Positions 9,033 through 18,620 of a stretch of DNA of 64,000 nucleotides are shown here, piece after piece. The stretch's first letter is position 1; the number at the start of each line of letters is the position of its first letter. This DNA is from Gp6-AA40 sp035496255 (GTDB lineage Bacteria; Acidobacteriota; Vicinamibacteria; Vicinamibacterales; UBA2999): assembly GCA_035496255.1 (NCBI GenBank), contig DATJEU010000096.1, positions 1 through 64,000 on the forward strand, in the 5' to 3' direction. Made by a program: the position numbers and the translations under genes. The notes beneath the pieces are model-generated. The model did no database searches, was not told the origin of the DNA, and saw nothing but the letters and a program-made list of their open reading frames with translations.

Positions 9033-9108
9033 TGGTGGCCAGGGCCGGAATCGAACCAGCGACACCCGCATTTTCAGTGCGGTGCTCTACCAACTGAGCT
9101 ACCTGGCC
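9033..9108 (-). tRNA. tRNA-Phe (GAA)
   Basis: A 76-nt cloverleaf on the minus strand. The acceptor GGCCAGG pairs fully with CCTGGCC, the D arm reads AGCTCAGTTGGTAGAGC, the anticodon stem is CCGCA/TGCGG with loop CTGAAAA (anticodon GAA), the T arm contains GGTTCGATTCC, and the 3' CCA is encoded. Confidence 0.97.
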
Positions 9109-9183
9109 TCGGTGAGCTGTTTCAGGAAGGGTCGAGACCCGCGAGTATAGCATTGGCGCGTTGATTGAAGCGGTCTCGACACG

Positions 9184-9372
9184 ATGAACGCACGCGTCGA
9201 GCAGTTGACCGCTCCGCTGCGCTGGCTGGTGATTCCGGCCGTCGGGGTCGCCGTCGCGGCGGCCATCGTCGAATCGCTGCGCCGGCGGGCGCGCCAGCCC
9301 ACCCTCGGCCTCATGAGCGACCAATGGATTCGGGAGCACACGGCAGATCGTGCGCTCGATGATGTACGCTGA
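9184..9372 (+). CDS. Small single-span membrane protein
   Basis: 62 residues starting at ATG 9184. One membrane segment (LRWLVIPAVGVAVAAAIVESL, about 12-32) is followed by a basic stretch RRRARQP and a polar tail. It lies 76 bp from tRNA-Phe on the other strand and 29 bp before the parvulin lipoprotein gene in the same direction, so it may be co-transcribed with it. No domain is recognised. The positive-inside rule puts the C-terminal tail in the cytoplasm. Confidence 0.55.
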   Translation: MNARVEQLTAPLRWLVIPAVGVAVAAAIVESLRRRARQPTLGLMSDQWIREHTADRALDDVR

Positions 9373-9401
9373 TCGTCCTCGTTTCTTCTAAGGAGTTCCG
9401 C

Positions 9402-10424
9402 GTGCGTCGAGTACTTCCGTTTGTCGTGGCCCTGGCTTTGTGTGCCTGTTCGAAGAAGCCCGCAGATGCCGCCAAGAGTGGCTCGGCCACTGCCCCGGGG
9501 ACAACGGCGGCGTCCGCTCCGGTCAAACCGATTCCGGCACAACTGCCGGACGTCATCGCCAAGGTCAACGGCGAGACGATCACCAAGGCCGACTTCGAAC
9601 AGGCCGTCCAGCAGGCGGAACAGCAGGCCGGCAGCCCTGTTCCTGCCGATCGCCGCGACGCCGTCTATCGCGACATCCTCGATCAGATGATCGGCTTCAG
9701 GCTGCTCCAGCAGGAAGCAAAGAATCGCAAGGTCCCGGTTCCCGACGCCGACGTCGAGGCGCAGATCACGCAGATGAAGCAGCAGTTCCCGAACGAGGAT
9801 GCGTTCAAGACGGCGCTCATCTCACAGGGGATGTCGCTCGAGCAACTTCGCGGCAAGGCCCGCGACCAGATGGCGCTCAACAAACTGCTCGAAACGGAAG
9901 TGGGCCCGAAGGCCGCGGTCAAGCCGGAAGCCGTCGATGCGTTCTACAAGGAGAATCCCGACAAGTTCCAGCAGCCGGAGCAGGTGCACGCCAGCCACAT
10001 CCTGATTCGCGCGGCGAAGGATGCCGACGCGGCGACCAAGGCCAAGGCCCGCGCCAAGGCCGAACAGATCCTCAAGCAGGCCAAATCCGGGAAGGACTTT
10101 GCCGCCCTGGCGAAGCAGAATTCCGAAGATCCGGGCAGCGCGGCGAATGGCGGCGACCTTGGCTTCTTTGCCCCGGGACAGATGGTCCCGCAGTTCAACG
10201 ACGTCGCCTTCAAACTGACACCGGGCTCGATCAGCGACGTCGTCGAAACCGACTTCGGCTATCACATCATCAAGGTGCTCGAGAAGCAGCCGGCCCGCAC
10301 GGTACCCCTCGACGAGGCGCGTGAGCGCATTCAGCAGTATCTCGAGTCGCAGAACCGCGAAAAAGGCACCGAGGATTTCGTCAAGACACTGCGATCGAAG
10401 GGCAAGGTCGAAGTCTTCATCTAA
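9402..10424 (+). CDS. Parvulin-type peptidyl-prolyl cis-trans isomerase lipoprotein (PrsA/SurA-like)
   Basis: 340 residues from a GTG at 9402 with AAGGAG upstream. A lipobox (ALCAC, lipid Cys16) is followed by a Lys/Ala/Thr linker, a SurA-N-like helical domain (about 45-165: VIAKVNGETITKADFEQAV...), and a parvulin domain (about 190-290: HASHILIRA, FAALAKQNSEDPGSAANGGDLGFFAPGQMVPQFNDVAF, TDFGYHIIKVLEK). It is a membrane-anchored folding catalyst/chaperone for exported proteins. It is followed after 2 bp by the S4 gene, so they form an operon. Confidence 0.92.
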   Translation: MRRVLPFVVALALCACSKKPADAAKSGSATAPGTTAASAPVKPIPAQLPDVIAKVNGETITKADFEQAVQQAEQQAGSPVPADRRDAVYRDILDQMIGFRLLQQEAKNRKVPVPDADVEAQITQMKQQFPNEDAFKTALISQGMSLEQLRGKARDQMALNKLLETEVGPKAAVKPEAVDAFYKENPDKFQQPEQVHASHILIRAAKDADAATKAKARAKAEQILKQAKSGKDFAALAKQNSEDPGSAANGGDLGFFAPGQMVPQFNDVAFKLTPGSISDVVETDFGYHIIKVLEKQPARTVPLDEARERIQQYLESQNREKGTEDFVKTLRSKGKVEVFI

Positions 10425-10426
10425 CC

Positions 10427-10810
10427 GTGGATTCGCAGCGTCTCGACGTCTGGCTCGACGTCGCGTGCCTGTTCAAGACGCGATCGGAAGCCAAGCGCGC
10501 GTGCGAGGGCGGCAAGGTGGAAATCAACGGCGACTCGGCGAAGCCGAATCGCGCCATTCGTGAGGGCGATCGCGTCCGCATCAGCCGCGGCTTCGGCCGG
10601 TTCCAGGACGTCGTCGTCCGCATCCTGATCGACCAGCACGTCAGGAAGTCAGAGGCGCGCGCCCTGTACGACGATGTGACGCCGAAGCCGACCGCGGAAG
10701 AGGCCGAAATGCGCCGGATGGAGCGCATCTACCAGGCGGCCGCGCGCGCCGCCGGCACACCCGACCGGCGCCGGCGCCGCGAAATCCGTCGCTTCAAGGA
10801 GCGATCCTGA
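10427..10810 (+). CDS. S4-domain RNA-binding protein (Hsp15/HslR family)
   Basis: 127 residues, starting at a GTG 2 bp after the parvulin gene stop. The S4 domain occupies about 4-60 (RLDVWLDVACLFKTRSEAKRACEGGKVEINGDSAKPNRAIREGD). A basic C-terminal tail with several Arg-Arg runs is typical of HslR. Hsp15 binds free 50S subunits carrying a nascent chain and helps recycle stalled ribosomes. Pairing with a folding catalyst fits a protein-quality role, though that link is inference. Confidence 0.85.
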   Translation: MDSQRLDVWLDVACLFKTRSEAKRACEGGKVEINGDSAKPNRAIREGDRVRISRGFGRFQDVVVRILIDQHVRKSEARALYDDVTPKPTAEEAEMRRMERIYQAAARAAGTPDRRRRREIRRFKERS

Positions 10811-10846
10811 CCCTGCCGCCGGCGTTCATTCAGATAGGATGAGGTC

Positions 10847-11827
10847 GTGCCCCGGAATCAGGAAGTCATCCGTCAATGGAAAGTGCTTCATGCACTTGAA
10901 TCCTCCCGCCACGGAGCTTCCATCGACGCGCTGGCCGGGGAGCTCGAGGTCACCACGCGCACGATCCGGCGCGATCTCGCGGCACTGCAGGAAGCAGGCT
11001 TTCCGCTCTACGACGAACGCGATGATGATGGGCACGTGCGGTGGCGGCTCGACGGCGCGGTGTTGAAGGGGCTGGAGACCGGCTTCACGCTCGCGGAACT
11101 CTGTGCGCTGTACCTCAGTCGCAATCTGCTCGAAGCCGTCGCCGGCACGCCGTTTCAGCGCGATCTGACCAACGCGTTCGCGCGGCTCGAAAAGATGCTG
11201 TCGCCGCGGATGCGCCAGTTCCTCGATCGGCTGCCATCCGTGCTCGTCGCCAAACCCGGCCCGCGCGCGTCCGGCACCGAGGCGGCGTCAGATGCCGTGG
11301 GACGTCTGCTCGAAGCCACCCTGCACTTCCGGGTGGCGTCGATGCGGTATCACTCGGTGTCGAGCGCGCGTGTGAAGGACTATCTCGTCCATCCGTACCG
11401 CCTCGTCTTCGCCCAGGGCGGTTTGTACCTCCTCGCCTACGTACCGGAATACAAGGACGTGCGTACGTTCGCGGTCGACCGCATCGCTGCCGTGTCGCTG
11501 GAGAAGCAGACGTTCACGCCGAAGGAACGCGTCGGCACCGAGGTGTTCGCGAACTCGCTCGGCGTCAACACCGGCGAACCGGCCCGCGTCGAAATCGAAT
11601 TCGAGCCGCGCGTGGCGCCGTTCGTGCGCGCGCGGGTGTGGCACGCGTCGCAGCAGGTCAAGGATCACGGCGACGGTCGTGTCCGGCTGTCCCTCAACGT
11701 CTGTCATGACTGGGCGCTGCGGAACTGGATTCTCGGGTGGGGCCCGTATGCGCGCGTGGTCGCGCCACCCGCGCTGGCAGAGGACATTCGCGCCGATCTT
11801 GCCGCGGCCGCCGCGCGCTACAACTAA
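10847..11827 (+). CDS. WYL-domain transcriptional regulator (YafY type)
   Basis: 326 residues from a GTG at 10847. An N-terminal winged helix (about 8-62: LAGELEVTTRTIRRDLAALQEAGFPLYDE) is followed by a WYL sensor domain (about 145-215, with YLVHPYRLVFAQGGLYLLAYV taking the place of the W-Y-L core) and a WCX-like C-terminal extension (about 235-326). WYL regulators typically respond to a small or nucleic-acid ligand and act as repressors or activators. The UPF0182 gene begins 5 bp after the stop, so the two are in one transcript. The target is unknown. Confidence 0.9.
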   Translation: MPRNQEVIRQWKVLHALESSRHGASIDALAGELEVTTRTIRRDLAALQEAGFPLYDERDDDGHVRWRLDGAVLKGLETGFTLAELCALYLSRNLLEAVAGTPFQRDLTNAFARLEKMLSPRMRQFLDRLPSVLVAKPGPRASGTEAASDAVGRLLEATLHFRVASMRYHSVSSARVKDYLVHPYRLVFAQGGLYLLAYVPEYKDVRTFAVDRIAAVSLEKQTFTPKERVGTEVFANSLGVNTGEPARVEIEFEPRVAPFVRARVWHASQQVKDHGDGRVRLSLNVCHDWALRNWILGWGPYARVVAPPALAEDIRADLAAAAARYN

Positions 11828-11832
11828 TCATC

Positions 11833-14553
11833 ATGCTGCGACGTCACCCCCTCTTCGTCGTCCTCGTCACGATCGCGCTGTTCGTCTTTTTCGTCGGGCC
11901 ATCGATCCTCTCGGTATACACGGACTGGCTCTGGTTCGGCGAACTTGGCTATCAGCAGGTCTACTCGACCACGCTCGCCGCCCAGGGCGTGTTGTTCACG
12001 ATCGTGTTCGCGATTACCGCCCTCTGGCTCTGGGTGAATCTGCGGACGGCGCTCGCCTCGCTCGGCGACTCGAGGCCGATGCTGATGACGCGGGACGGGG
12101 TCGAGATCGCGCTGCCGGGCCGCCGGCAACTGCAGACGATTGCGTCGGGGCTGTCGGTGATCGTGGCGCTGCTCGCCGGCCTCATCGCCACCAGTCAATG
12201 GCAAACGTGGCTGACGTGGCTGCACGCCGTACCATTCGGTCAGGTCGACCCGCTGCTCGGGCACGACGCGAGCTTCTACGTCTTCACGCTTCCGTTCCTG
12301 GAGTTCGTTCACGGCACCGCCGAGACGCTGGTGATTCTCGCCGGCCTGGCCTGCGGCGCCATTTACGTGATGGCCGGCAGCCTCGCCGCCGGCTTTCCCA
12401 CTCGCCTGTCGTTGCCGCGGCCGGTGCGCCGTCATCTCTCGCTGCTGGCCGCCGCGTTGTTCGCGGTCCTCGCCCTTGGTGCGTGGATTGAACGCGCCGA
12501 GTATCTGACGCAGGCCGGCAACCTCATTCACGGCGCCACGTATGCCGATGCGCACGCGCGCATCCCGGCGACGCTCGCACTGACCGTCGTGGCGGCTCTC
12601 GGCGTGGTCCTCGCCGCGTATCACGCCACCGCCCGCCGATCGTGGCCGCTCGTGACCGCCGGCGTGCTGTATGTGGTGATTGCCGTCGGCGGCAACGTCT
12701 ACGGTTCGCTGCTCCAGCGCTTCGTGGTCACGCCCAACGAAGAGGTGCAGGAGACACCGTTCATCGAGCACAACATCGCCGGCACACGGCAGGGATTCGG
12801 CCTCCAGAAAGTCGAGGAACGCGCGCTCTCGGGCGATGCCGAGCTGACGCGCGACGACATCGTGCGCAACCGCGCCACGCTCGACAACGTGCGGCTGTGG
12901 GATCAGGGACCGCTCCGCGATACGTTCGGCCAACTGCAGGAGATCCGCACGTACTACGACTTCGTGACCGTCGACAACGATCGCTACATGATCAACGGGA
13001 TGCTGCGACAGGTGATGCTGTCGGCCCGTGAGTTGAACTGGGGGGCCCTGCCGAACAAGACCTGGGTCAACGACCACCTCACGTTCACCCACGGCTACGG
13101 CCTGACACTCGGGCCCGTCAATCAGGTCTCGAACGAGGGGCTGCCTGTGCTCTACATCCGCAACATGCCGCCGGAAACCGAGGCGGGCCTGAAGGTGGAT
13201 CAGCCGAGCATCTACTTCGGCGAGCTCTCGAACGACTACATCATCGTCGGTAACAAGACCGCCGAGTTCGACTATCCGAGCGGGGACGACAACGTCTCGA
13301 CCCATTACAGCGGCCGCGCGGGTGTGCCGCTGGATTCGCTGTGGAAGAAGTTCGCGTTCGCGATGCGGTTCCGCGATTACCAGATTCTGGTCAGCGAGGC
13401 GATCGGATCGCAGGCACGCATCCTCTTCACCCGGAACATCGTCTCGCGCGTCACGACGCTGGCGCCGTTTCTCACGTTCGATCGCGATCCGTACCTGGTG
13501 CTCGCGGATGGCCGGCTGTATTGGATGATCGACGCTTACACCACGAGCGGCGGTTATCCGTACTCCACCGCTGCCGGCGACACGAACTACATCCGCAACT
13601 CGGTCAAGTTCGTGGTCGACGCCTATCAGGGCACGACCACGGCGTACCTGGCCGACCCGACGGATCCGATCGCCCTGACCTACCAGAAGATTTTTCCGGA
13701 TCTGTTCAAGCCGCTCTCCGCGATGCCGGCAACGCTCCGTGCGCACATTCGCTATCCCGAGGATCTGTTCCGCATCCAGGCCACCATGTACGCGCGGTAC
13801 CACATGACCGAGCCGGCGGTGTTCTACAACCGCGAGGACCAGTGGCAGATCCCCTCGGTTGACGACAGCGAGCAGGGCACGCCGATGCTGCCGTACTACA
13901 CGGTGATGCGCCTGCCGGGTCAGACTGACGAGGAGTTCATCCAGATGCTGCCGTTCTCGCCGCAGCGCCGCGACAACCTTGCCGCCTGGCTGGTGGCACG
14001 CAGCGATCCGGAGCACTACGGGCAGCTCGAGGTGTTCCAATTCCCGAAACAAAAGCTGGTCTACGGTCCGCGGCAGGTCGTCGCCCGCATCAACCAGGAT
14101 CAGACGATCTCGCCCGTGATCACGCTGTGGAACCAGCAGGGGTCGCAGGTGCTATGGGGCACGCTGATGGTGATTCCGATCGAGGAATCATTGATCTACG
14201 TGCGCCCGCTGTACCTTCGAGGATCAGGCGGCCAAATCCCCGAGCTCCGTCGCGTGGTCGTCGCCTATCAGAACCAGATCGTCATGGAGCCGACGCTCGA
14301 CGCCGGCCTCGCGCGCCTCTTTGGCGGCGCCGGACCGGCGCCACCCGCAGCGCAGCCGCAATCCGCGACGCCATCGACCAGCAACGCTCCGCAGGCGGCC
14401 CCGGCCGGGCCGCCAGCGAACGTCACGGCGCTCGCCGGCGAGGCCCGCACCCACTACGATCGCGCGATCGAGGCGCAGCGTGCCGGCGACTGGGCGAAGT
14501 ACGGCGAGGAGATCAAGGCGCTGGGTGAGGCTCTCCGGAAGATGGCTCGGTAG
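11833..14553 (+). CDS. UPF0182 family multi-pass membrane protein
   Basis: 906 residues from ATG 11833, 5 bp after the WYL regulator. The first about 290 residues hold seven or so membrane segments with the family's VYTDWLWFGELGYQQVYSTTL signature near residue 24. The large extracytoplasmic part contains the conserved NDRYMINGMLRQVMLSARELNW, TFTHGYGLTLGPVN and YTTSGGYPYS stretches. A Pro/Ala linker leads to a short conserved helical C terminus (HYDRAIEAQRAGDWAKYGEEI). The function of this widespread family (COG1615) is unproven. Its last 41 bases overlap the convergent debranching-enzyme gene. Confidence 0.93.
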   Translation: MLRRHPLFVVLVTIALFVFFVGPSILSVYTDWLWFGELGYQQVYSTTLAAQGVLFTIVFAITALWLWVNLRTALASLGDSRPMLMTRDGVEIALPGRRQLQTIASGLSVIVALLAGLIATSQWQTWLTWLHAVPFGQVDPLLGHDASFYVFTLPFLEFVHGTAETLVILAGLACGAIYVMAGSLAAGFPTRLSLPRPVRRHLSLLAAALFAVLALGAWIERAEYLTQAGNLIHGATYADAHARIPATLALTVVAALGVVLAAYHATARRSWPLVTAGVLYVVIAVGGNVYGSLLQRFVVTPNEEVQETPFIEHNIAGTRQGFGLQKVEERALSGDAELTRDDIVRNRATLDNVRLWDQGPLRDTFGQLQEIRTYYDFVTVDNDRYMINGMLRQVMLSARELNWGALPNKTWVNDHLTFTHGYGLTLGPVNQVSNEGLPVLYIRNMPPETEAGLKVDQPSIYFGELSNDYIIVGNKTAEFDYPSGDDNVSTHYSGRAGVPLDSLWKKFAFAMRFRDYQILVSEAIGSQARILFTRNIVSRVTTLAPFLTFDRDPYLVLADGRLYWMIDAYTTSGGYPYSTAAGDTNYIRNSVKFVVDAYQGTTTAYLADPTDPIALTYQKIFPDLFKPLSAMPATLRAHIRYPEDLFRIQATMYARYHMTEPAVFYNREDQWQIPSVDDSEQGTPMLPYYTVMRLPGQTDEEFIQMLPFSPQRRDNLAAWLVARSDPEHYGQLEVFQFPKQKLVYGPRQVVARINQDQTISPVITLWNQQGSQVLWGTLMVIPIEESLIYVRPLYLRGSGGQIPELRRVVVAYQNQIVMEPTLDAGLARLFGGAGPAPPAAQPQSATPSTSNAPQAAPAGPPANVTALAGEARTHYDRAIEAQRAGDWAKYGEEIKALGEALRKMAR

Positions 14554-16591
14554 CGATCCAGGCGCGCAGCACTTCGGCCACGCTCCAGGCCTGCGCGATG
14601 CAGCCGCGCGCGGTGTACGGACTCTCGGCGTCGAACACCTCGCTCAGCGTGCCGATTCCGGCCTCATCGAGGTGCGCCCTGAACCCTTCGAGCGCCTCCC
14701 GCGCTCCAGCCTTGTCGTCCGGCCGGAGCTTCAGCCACGCGTCGACGAACGGACCCGCGAGCCACGCCCACACGGTGCCCTGGTGATACGCCGCCTCGCG
14801 GGCGCGCAGGTCGCCGTAGTACTGCGGCTTGTAATCGCGGTGTCCAGGCGCCAGCGATCGCAGGCCAAGCGGGGTGAACAGTTTCTCCTTCACGGTCGCC
14901 ACGACCGGTTCCCACCGGTGGCGATCGAGCACCGGGTAATCCAGTGAGATCGCGAAGATCTGATTCGGACGGCATGCCGTGTCGTCGCCCTGCTCTCCAT
15001 CGATCACGTCGTACAGATAGCCGCCCTCGGCGTACCAGAAGCGACGGTTGAATGATTCGCGGGCGCGCTCGGCGTGCTCATCCACTTCAATCGCAAAGGG
15101 ATCGGCTTCCTCGCGCAGCCAGTCGGCCAGCAGCCGCAGCGCGTTGAACCAGAGCGCGTTGATCTCCACCGCCTTGCCGCGACGCGGCGTCACCACCCAG
15201 TCGTCCACCTTGGCATCCATCCAGGTGAGCTGATAGCCCTCCTGCCCCTGATGGAGCAGGCCATCGGCAGGATCGACGCCGATGCCGAATCGTGTGCCTT
15301 TCAGGTGGTACTCGACGATCGACTTCAGTTTGGGCAGCAACTGCCGCAGCGTCGATCGATCGTGGGTGGCGCGGACGTACCGGTGGATTGCGTGGAAGAA
15401 CCAGAGCGTCGCGTCGGCGGTGTGATAAAGGCCCTCCTTGGTCCCCTCAGGAAACATGTTCGGGATGAGGCCGTCGCGGACATAGTGACCGAAGGTCCGG
15501 AGGATGTATCCGGCTTCGCGCTGGCGTCCCGTACAGATGGTGAGACCCTCGAGGCTGATCATGGTGTCGCGGCCCCAGTCCGTGAACCAGTGATAGCCGG
15601 CGATCACCGTCCGCACTTCGTCGCCGAATGCGCGCGCCCGTGCCGCCTCCTCGGCACGTCCCGCGGGCGTGATGATGAATTGATCCGCGGCCAGCACGAG
15701 CTCCGCCGCCATCCCTGTTGGCGGGACCCGTCGCGCCGACTCAATCAGGACACGGCGCCGCCGCTGCTCGGCGTTCGGCAGATCCGTGGGGCTGAGCGCC
15801 CCGATCGTTTCCCACGACTCCGTGGACGCGATCAGCGTCCCCGGCGCTTCGGCCCGCAGCGTCAGGCGGAAATAGCCGGGCGTCCACAAGTCGCCATTGG
15901 ATTCGTAGCCGCGATTCTGCTCGAGCGCATACGTAATGTCCGTAAACGTCTCGGGTACGACGGTGAATGCCTTGTCGTCGCCATACAGAAACAGGCGGAG
16001 CGGCGGCAGATCACCGCCAGGGCTGATCTCGAAGCGGTCGCCTGTCGCCAGCAGCGAATACGGCGCCGCAACCGGATGGCTCACCGGCGCCTCATGCAAC
16101 CGGAACGCGACGAGCGGGCTCAACTCGAGTCGAACCGGCGCCGCCGACAGCAGCCGATAGCCGATGTGCGTCGTGTTCTGCAGGTGCGGCATCAGCAGCC
16201 GCTTCTCGAAGCGAACACTCTCGCACTCGTATTCCCAGACCGGCAGGCCGGCCTCGAGCCTGAACGCGACGAGATACCGGCTGGCCTCGAATTCCTTGCC
16301 GGCGCCGGTGTCGACGATCCGCTGCAGCGGTACGACGCGACCGTCGGGAAAGCGCACGCGCTCGGCGACCGCATTGAGCATCACCGTGCGGCCGAACGGC
16401 GTCGCCAGCGCCGCGATCAGCAGCGCGTGATACCGCCGCGTCAGCGTCCCGGCAACGGTGCCCGAGGCGTACCCGCCGAGACCATTCGTGACCAGCCATT
16501 CCTTCCGCGTGAGCGCCTGGCGTCCTTCGTCGGTGTGTTCCCACCGGATCTGCCGGACGACGTCAATGCCGGTCTGCTCCATCACCGCCAT
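14513..16591 (-). CDS. Glycogen debranching enzyme (archaeal-type, GH133 amylo-alpha-1,6-glucosidase)
   Basis: 692 residues. The N-terminal beta-sandwich begins with the family pattern RKEWLVTNGLGGYASGTVAGTLTRRYHALLIAA (about 26-58). The C-terminal (alpha/alpha)6 barrel carries GYHWFTDWGRDTMISLEGL, FPEGTKEGLYHTADATLWFFHAI and GTVWAWLAGPFVDAWLKL. It hydrolyses alpha-1,6 branch points in glycogen/limit dextrins in the cytosol. I chose the ATG at 16591, which has GGAGAAG five bases upstream. It overlaps the upstream treZ gene by 29 bp, so the two are translationally linked. Confidence 0.93.
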   Translation of the reverse strand: MAVMEQTGIDVVRQIRWEHTDEGRQALTRKEWLVTNGLGGYASGTVAGTLTRRYHALLIAALATPFGRTVMLNAVAERVRFPDGRVVPLQRIVDTGAGKEFEASRYLVAFRLEAGLPVWEYECESVRFEKRLLMPHLQNTTHIGYRLLSAAPVRLELSPLVAFRLHEAPVSHPVAAPYSLLATGDRFEISPGGDLPPLRLFLYGDDKAFTVVPETFTDITYALEQNRGYESNGDLWTPGYFRLTLRAEAPGTLIASTESWETIGALSPTDLPNAEQRRRRVLIESARRVPPTGMAAELVLAADQFIITPAGRAEEAARARAFGDEVRTVIAGYHWFTDWGRDTMISLEGLTICTGRQREAGYILRTFGHYVRDGLIPNMFPEGTKEGLYHTADATLWFFHAIHRYVRATHDRSTLRQLLPKLKSIVEYHLKGTRFGIGVDPADGLLHQGQEGYQLTWMDAKVDDWVVTPRRGKAVEINALWFNALRLLADWLREEADPFAIEVDEHAERARESFNRRFWYAEGGYLYDVIDGEQGDDTACRPNQIFAISLDYPVLDRHRWEPVVATVKEKLFTPLGLRSLAPGHRDYKPQYYGDLRAREAAYHQGTVWAWLAGPFVDAWLKLRPDDKAGAREALEGFRAHLDEAGIGTLSEVFDAESPYTARGCIAQAWSVAEVLRAWIATEPSSGEPHPAP

Positions 16592-18464
16592 GGTTCTTCT
16601 CCGGTCTCAGCACCACCGCCGCGTGCCCTGGGATTCGCCACCCGTTCGTTCCCTCGATCTCCGGCGTGCCCGTCCCGCCGTAATCCGGCGATTCGCTGGA
16701 CCAGTGCACCTGCCACCGGTGCCCCGCCGGTGGCGCGACGAGCGGGTCGGCGATTGAATCGCGCACGACGTCGGCGCCGAGGTTGACGAGCAGCAATCGT
16801 TCGTCAACCGGCTCGGCGGCGAAATATCTCAGCGCCAGCGCTTCGTGGGCGATGACGCTGCCGTCAATCCGTTGCTCGGCGCCGGAGGCCAGTGCGGCAT
16901 CGCCGCGGCGGAGCGCAATCAGGTCCCGATGCAGGCGGCGGAACTGGTCGTGGCGATCGTGCTCGCGCCAATCGAGCTTGCTGTGTTCGAACGTCTCGGC
17001 CGCGTGCGGCGGCGCAAGCGTCCGCTGCACTTCCGGCGACGCGTCGCTGACGAACTGGCTCAGAAACTGCGCCCGGCCCTTCTGCACCGCCTCGGCGAGT
17101 TCCGGCCGGTGATCGGCGAAATACAGGAACGGCGTGGACGCTCCGAATTCCTGCCCCTGGAACAGCATCGGCGTTCCAGGCATCAGCAACACCAACGCGG
17201 TCATCGCGCGATACCGGCCGGGGCTCGTGCGCAGTCGCAAACGCGCACCGTCCGCCGAGTTGGCGACCTGGTCGTGATTCTCGATGAAGTTCACGAACGT
17301 CGCCGGCGACACGCCCCTCGTCGGGGTGCCGCGCCACTGTCTCTGCCATGCGTAGCGCTGCCCCTGGAACAGGTAACCGTACTTCGCCGCCGAAATCAGT
17401 TCCTGCGGCGTGCCATGGTGATCGCTGTAGTAGGCCTCCCGTCGTCCAGTCAGCGCGACGAGCGCGCTGTGATGGAAGTCGTCATTCCAGAGGCCGTCCA
17501 GTCCGTATCCGCCGGCGTCGCGTGGCTGAACCAGCCGGACGTCCTGCGGTTCGTTCTCCGCGACCAGCACCACACGGCGGCGGCCGGCCGCCGCTCGCGC
17601 ATGCGCGGACATCGCGCTCAGGATGTGCTCGTCAGACACGTCGTGGATACTCTGCGTCGCGTCCAGCCGCAGACCGTCGAGATGAAACTCGTCGATCCAG
17701 TAGCCGGCATTGGCGCACCAGAATTCACGCGCCGGCGACGCCTGCGCCGCATCGAAGTTGAGCGCCTCGCCCCATTCATTGTCGAAGCGGTCGGTGTAAT
17801 AGCGCCGGGCCAGACGCCCGAACACGCAGCCGTCGGGGCCAAGGTGGTTGTAGACGACGTCGAGGATGACGGCGACGCCGAGCGCATGCGCGCGGGCGAC
17901 GAAGGCGCGGAAGTCGTCCGGCGTGCCATACAGCCGCGTCGGTGCGTACGGAAAGACGCCGTCGTATCCCCAGCCAAAGCGGCCAGGAAACTCGGAGACC
18001 GGCATGACCTCGAGGACGGTGATGCCGATCTCGACGAGCTGCGGCAGTCTCGTGGCGGCTGCCTGCCATGTTCCTTCCGGTGTAAACGTGCCGACGTGCA
18101 GCTCGTAGATCACCTGGCCGTCGAGCGTCACGCCAGGCCAGTCAGCGTCCTGCCAGTTGACGCGCGCGGGATCGATGACCTGCGACGGACCGAAGGGACC
18201 GTCTGGCTGAAAGCGGGACGCCGGATCGGCCAGCAGATCGTCGTCGACGCGGAAGCGATAGCGATCGCCGTGTCCGACTTGCGGGACCAGCGCCGAATAG
18301 TAACCTTCGGCTTCGCGCGTCATCGCCACTTCCTGCGATGGCTTGTGGCATCGTTCGACGAGCAGGCGTACGTCGGCGGGGTCGGGAGCCCACACCCGGA
18401 AGTGTGTAGCGCCGTCTGGTTGAATCTCGGCTCCAATGGGCAGGCGGCGGACGGTGCGACTCAT
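16563..18464 (-). CDS. treZ: Malto-oligosyltrehalose trehalohydrolase (GH13)
   Basis: 633 residues. A CBM48/E-set domain (about 1-105: GATHFRVWAPDPADVRLLVE) is followed by a GH13 barrel with the four conserved regions visible: DVVYNHLGPDG, the nucleophile Asp in FHLDGLRLDATQSIHD, the acid Glu in VLVAENEPQD, and NFIENHDQ. TreZ releases trehalose from maltooligosyl trehalose made by TreY; no treY is in the window. Coupled here with a debranching enzyme, it suggests trehalose made from glycogen. It is divergent from truA, with a 13-bp tandem repeat in between. Confidence 0.92.
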   Translation of the reverse strand: MSRTVRRLPIGAEIQPDGATHFRVWAPDPADVRLLVERCHKPSQEVAMTREAEGYYSALVPQVGHGDRYRFRVDDDLLADPASRFQPDGPFGPSQVIDPARVNWQDADWPGVTLDGQVIYELHVGTFTPEGTWQAAATRLPQLVEIGITVLEVMPVSEFPGRFGWGYDGVFPYAPTRLYGTPDDFRAFVARAHALGVAVILDVVYNHLGPDGCVFGRLARRYYTDRFDNEWGEALNFDAAQASPAREFWCANAGYWIDEFHLDGLRLDATQSIHDVSDEHILSAMSAHARAAAGRRRVVLVAENEPQDVRLVQPRDAGGYGLDGLWNDDFHHSALVALTGRREAYYSDHHGTPQELISAAKYGYLFQGQRYAWQRQWRGTPTRGVSPATFVNFIENHDQVANSADGARLRLRTSPGRYRAMTALVLLMPGTPMLFQGQEFGASTPFLYFADHRPELAEAVQKGRAQFLSQFVSDASPEVQRTLAPPHAAETFEHSKLDWREHDRHDQFRRLHRDLIALRRGDAALASGAEQRIDGSVIAHEALALRYFAAEPVDERLLLVNLGADVVRDSIADPLVAPPAGHRWQVHWSSESPDYGGTGTPEIEGTNGWRIPGHAAVVLRPEKNHGGDGADRH

Positions 18465-18556
18465 CTGGGTGGTTGCCTGGCGTGCACGGTTGATGCCGAA
18501 GGAGGTCAGGCTGTCGCTTGAACAGTTGTGCTAATGGTGGGTCGCCTCGCCCCCCC

Positions 18557-18607
18557 GTCTCGCACCCCGTCTCGCACCCTCGTCTCGCACCTCCGTCTCG
18601 CACCTCC
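18557..18607. repeat. Four tandem copies of a 12-13 bp unit
   Basis: The unit GTCTCGCACCTCC (with one-base variants, the first copy 12 bp) is repeated four times head-to-tail in the divergent treZ/truA spacer, ending about 14 bases before the truA start. On the minus strand it reads GGAGGTGCGAGAC. Confidence 0.85.
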
Positions 18608-18620
18608 GTCACAATAGCGC

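Noticed and set aside
11824..14052. A very long open frame (742 codons) on the minus strand
   Set aside because: It is exactly opposite the UPF0182 gene, rich in Arg/His/Glu, and has no domain; it is a GC-driven shadow.
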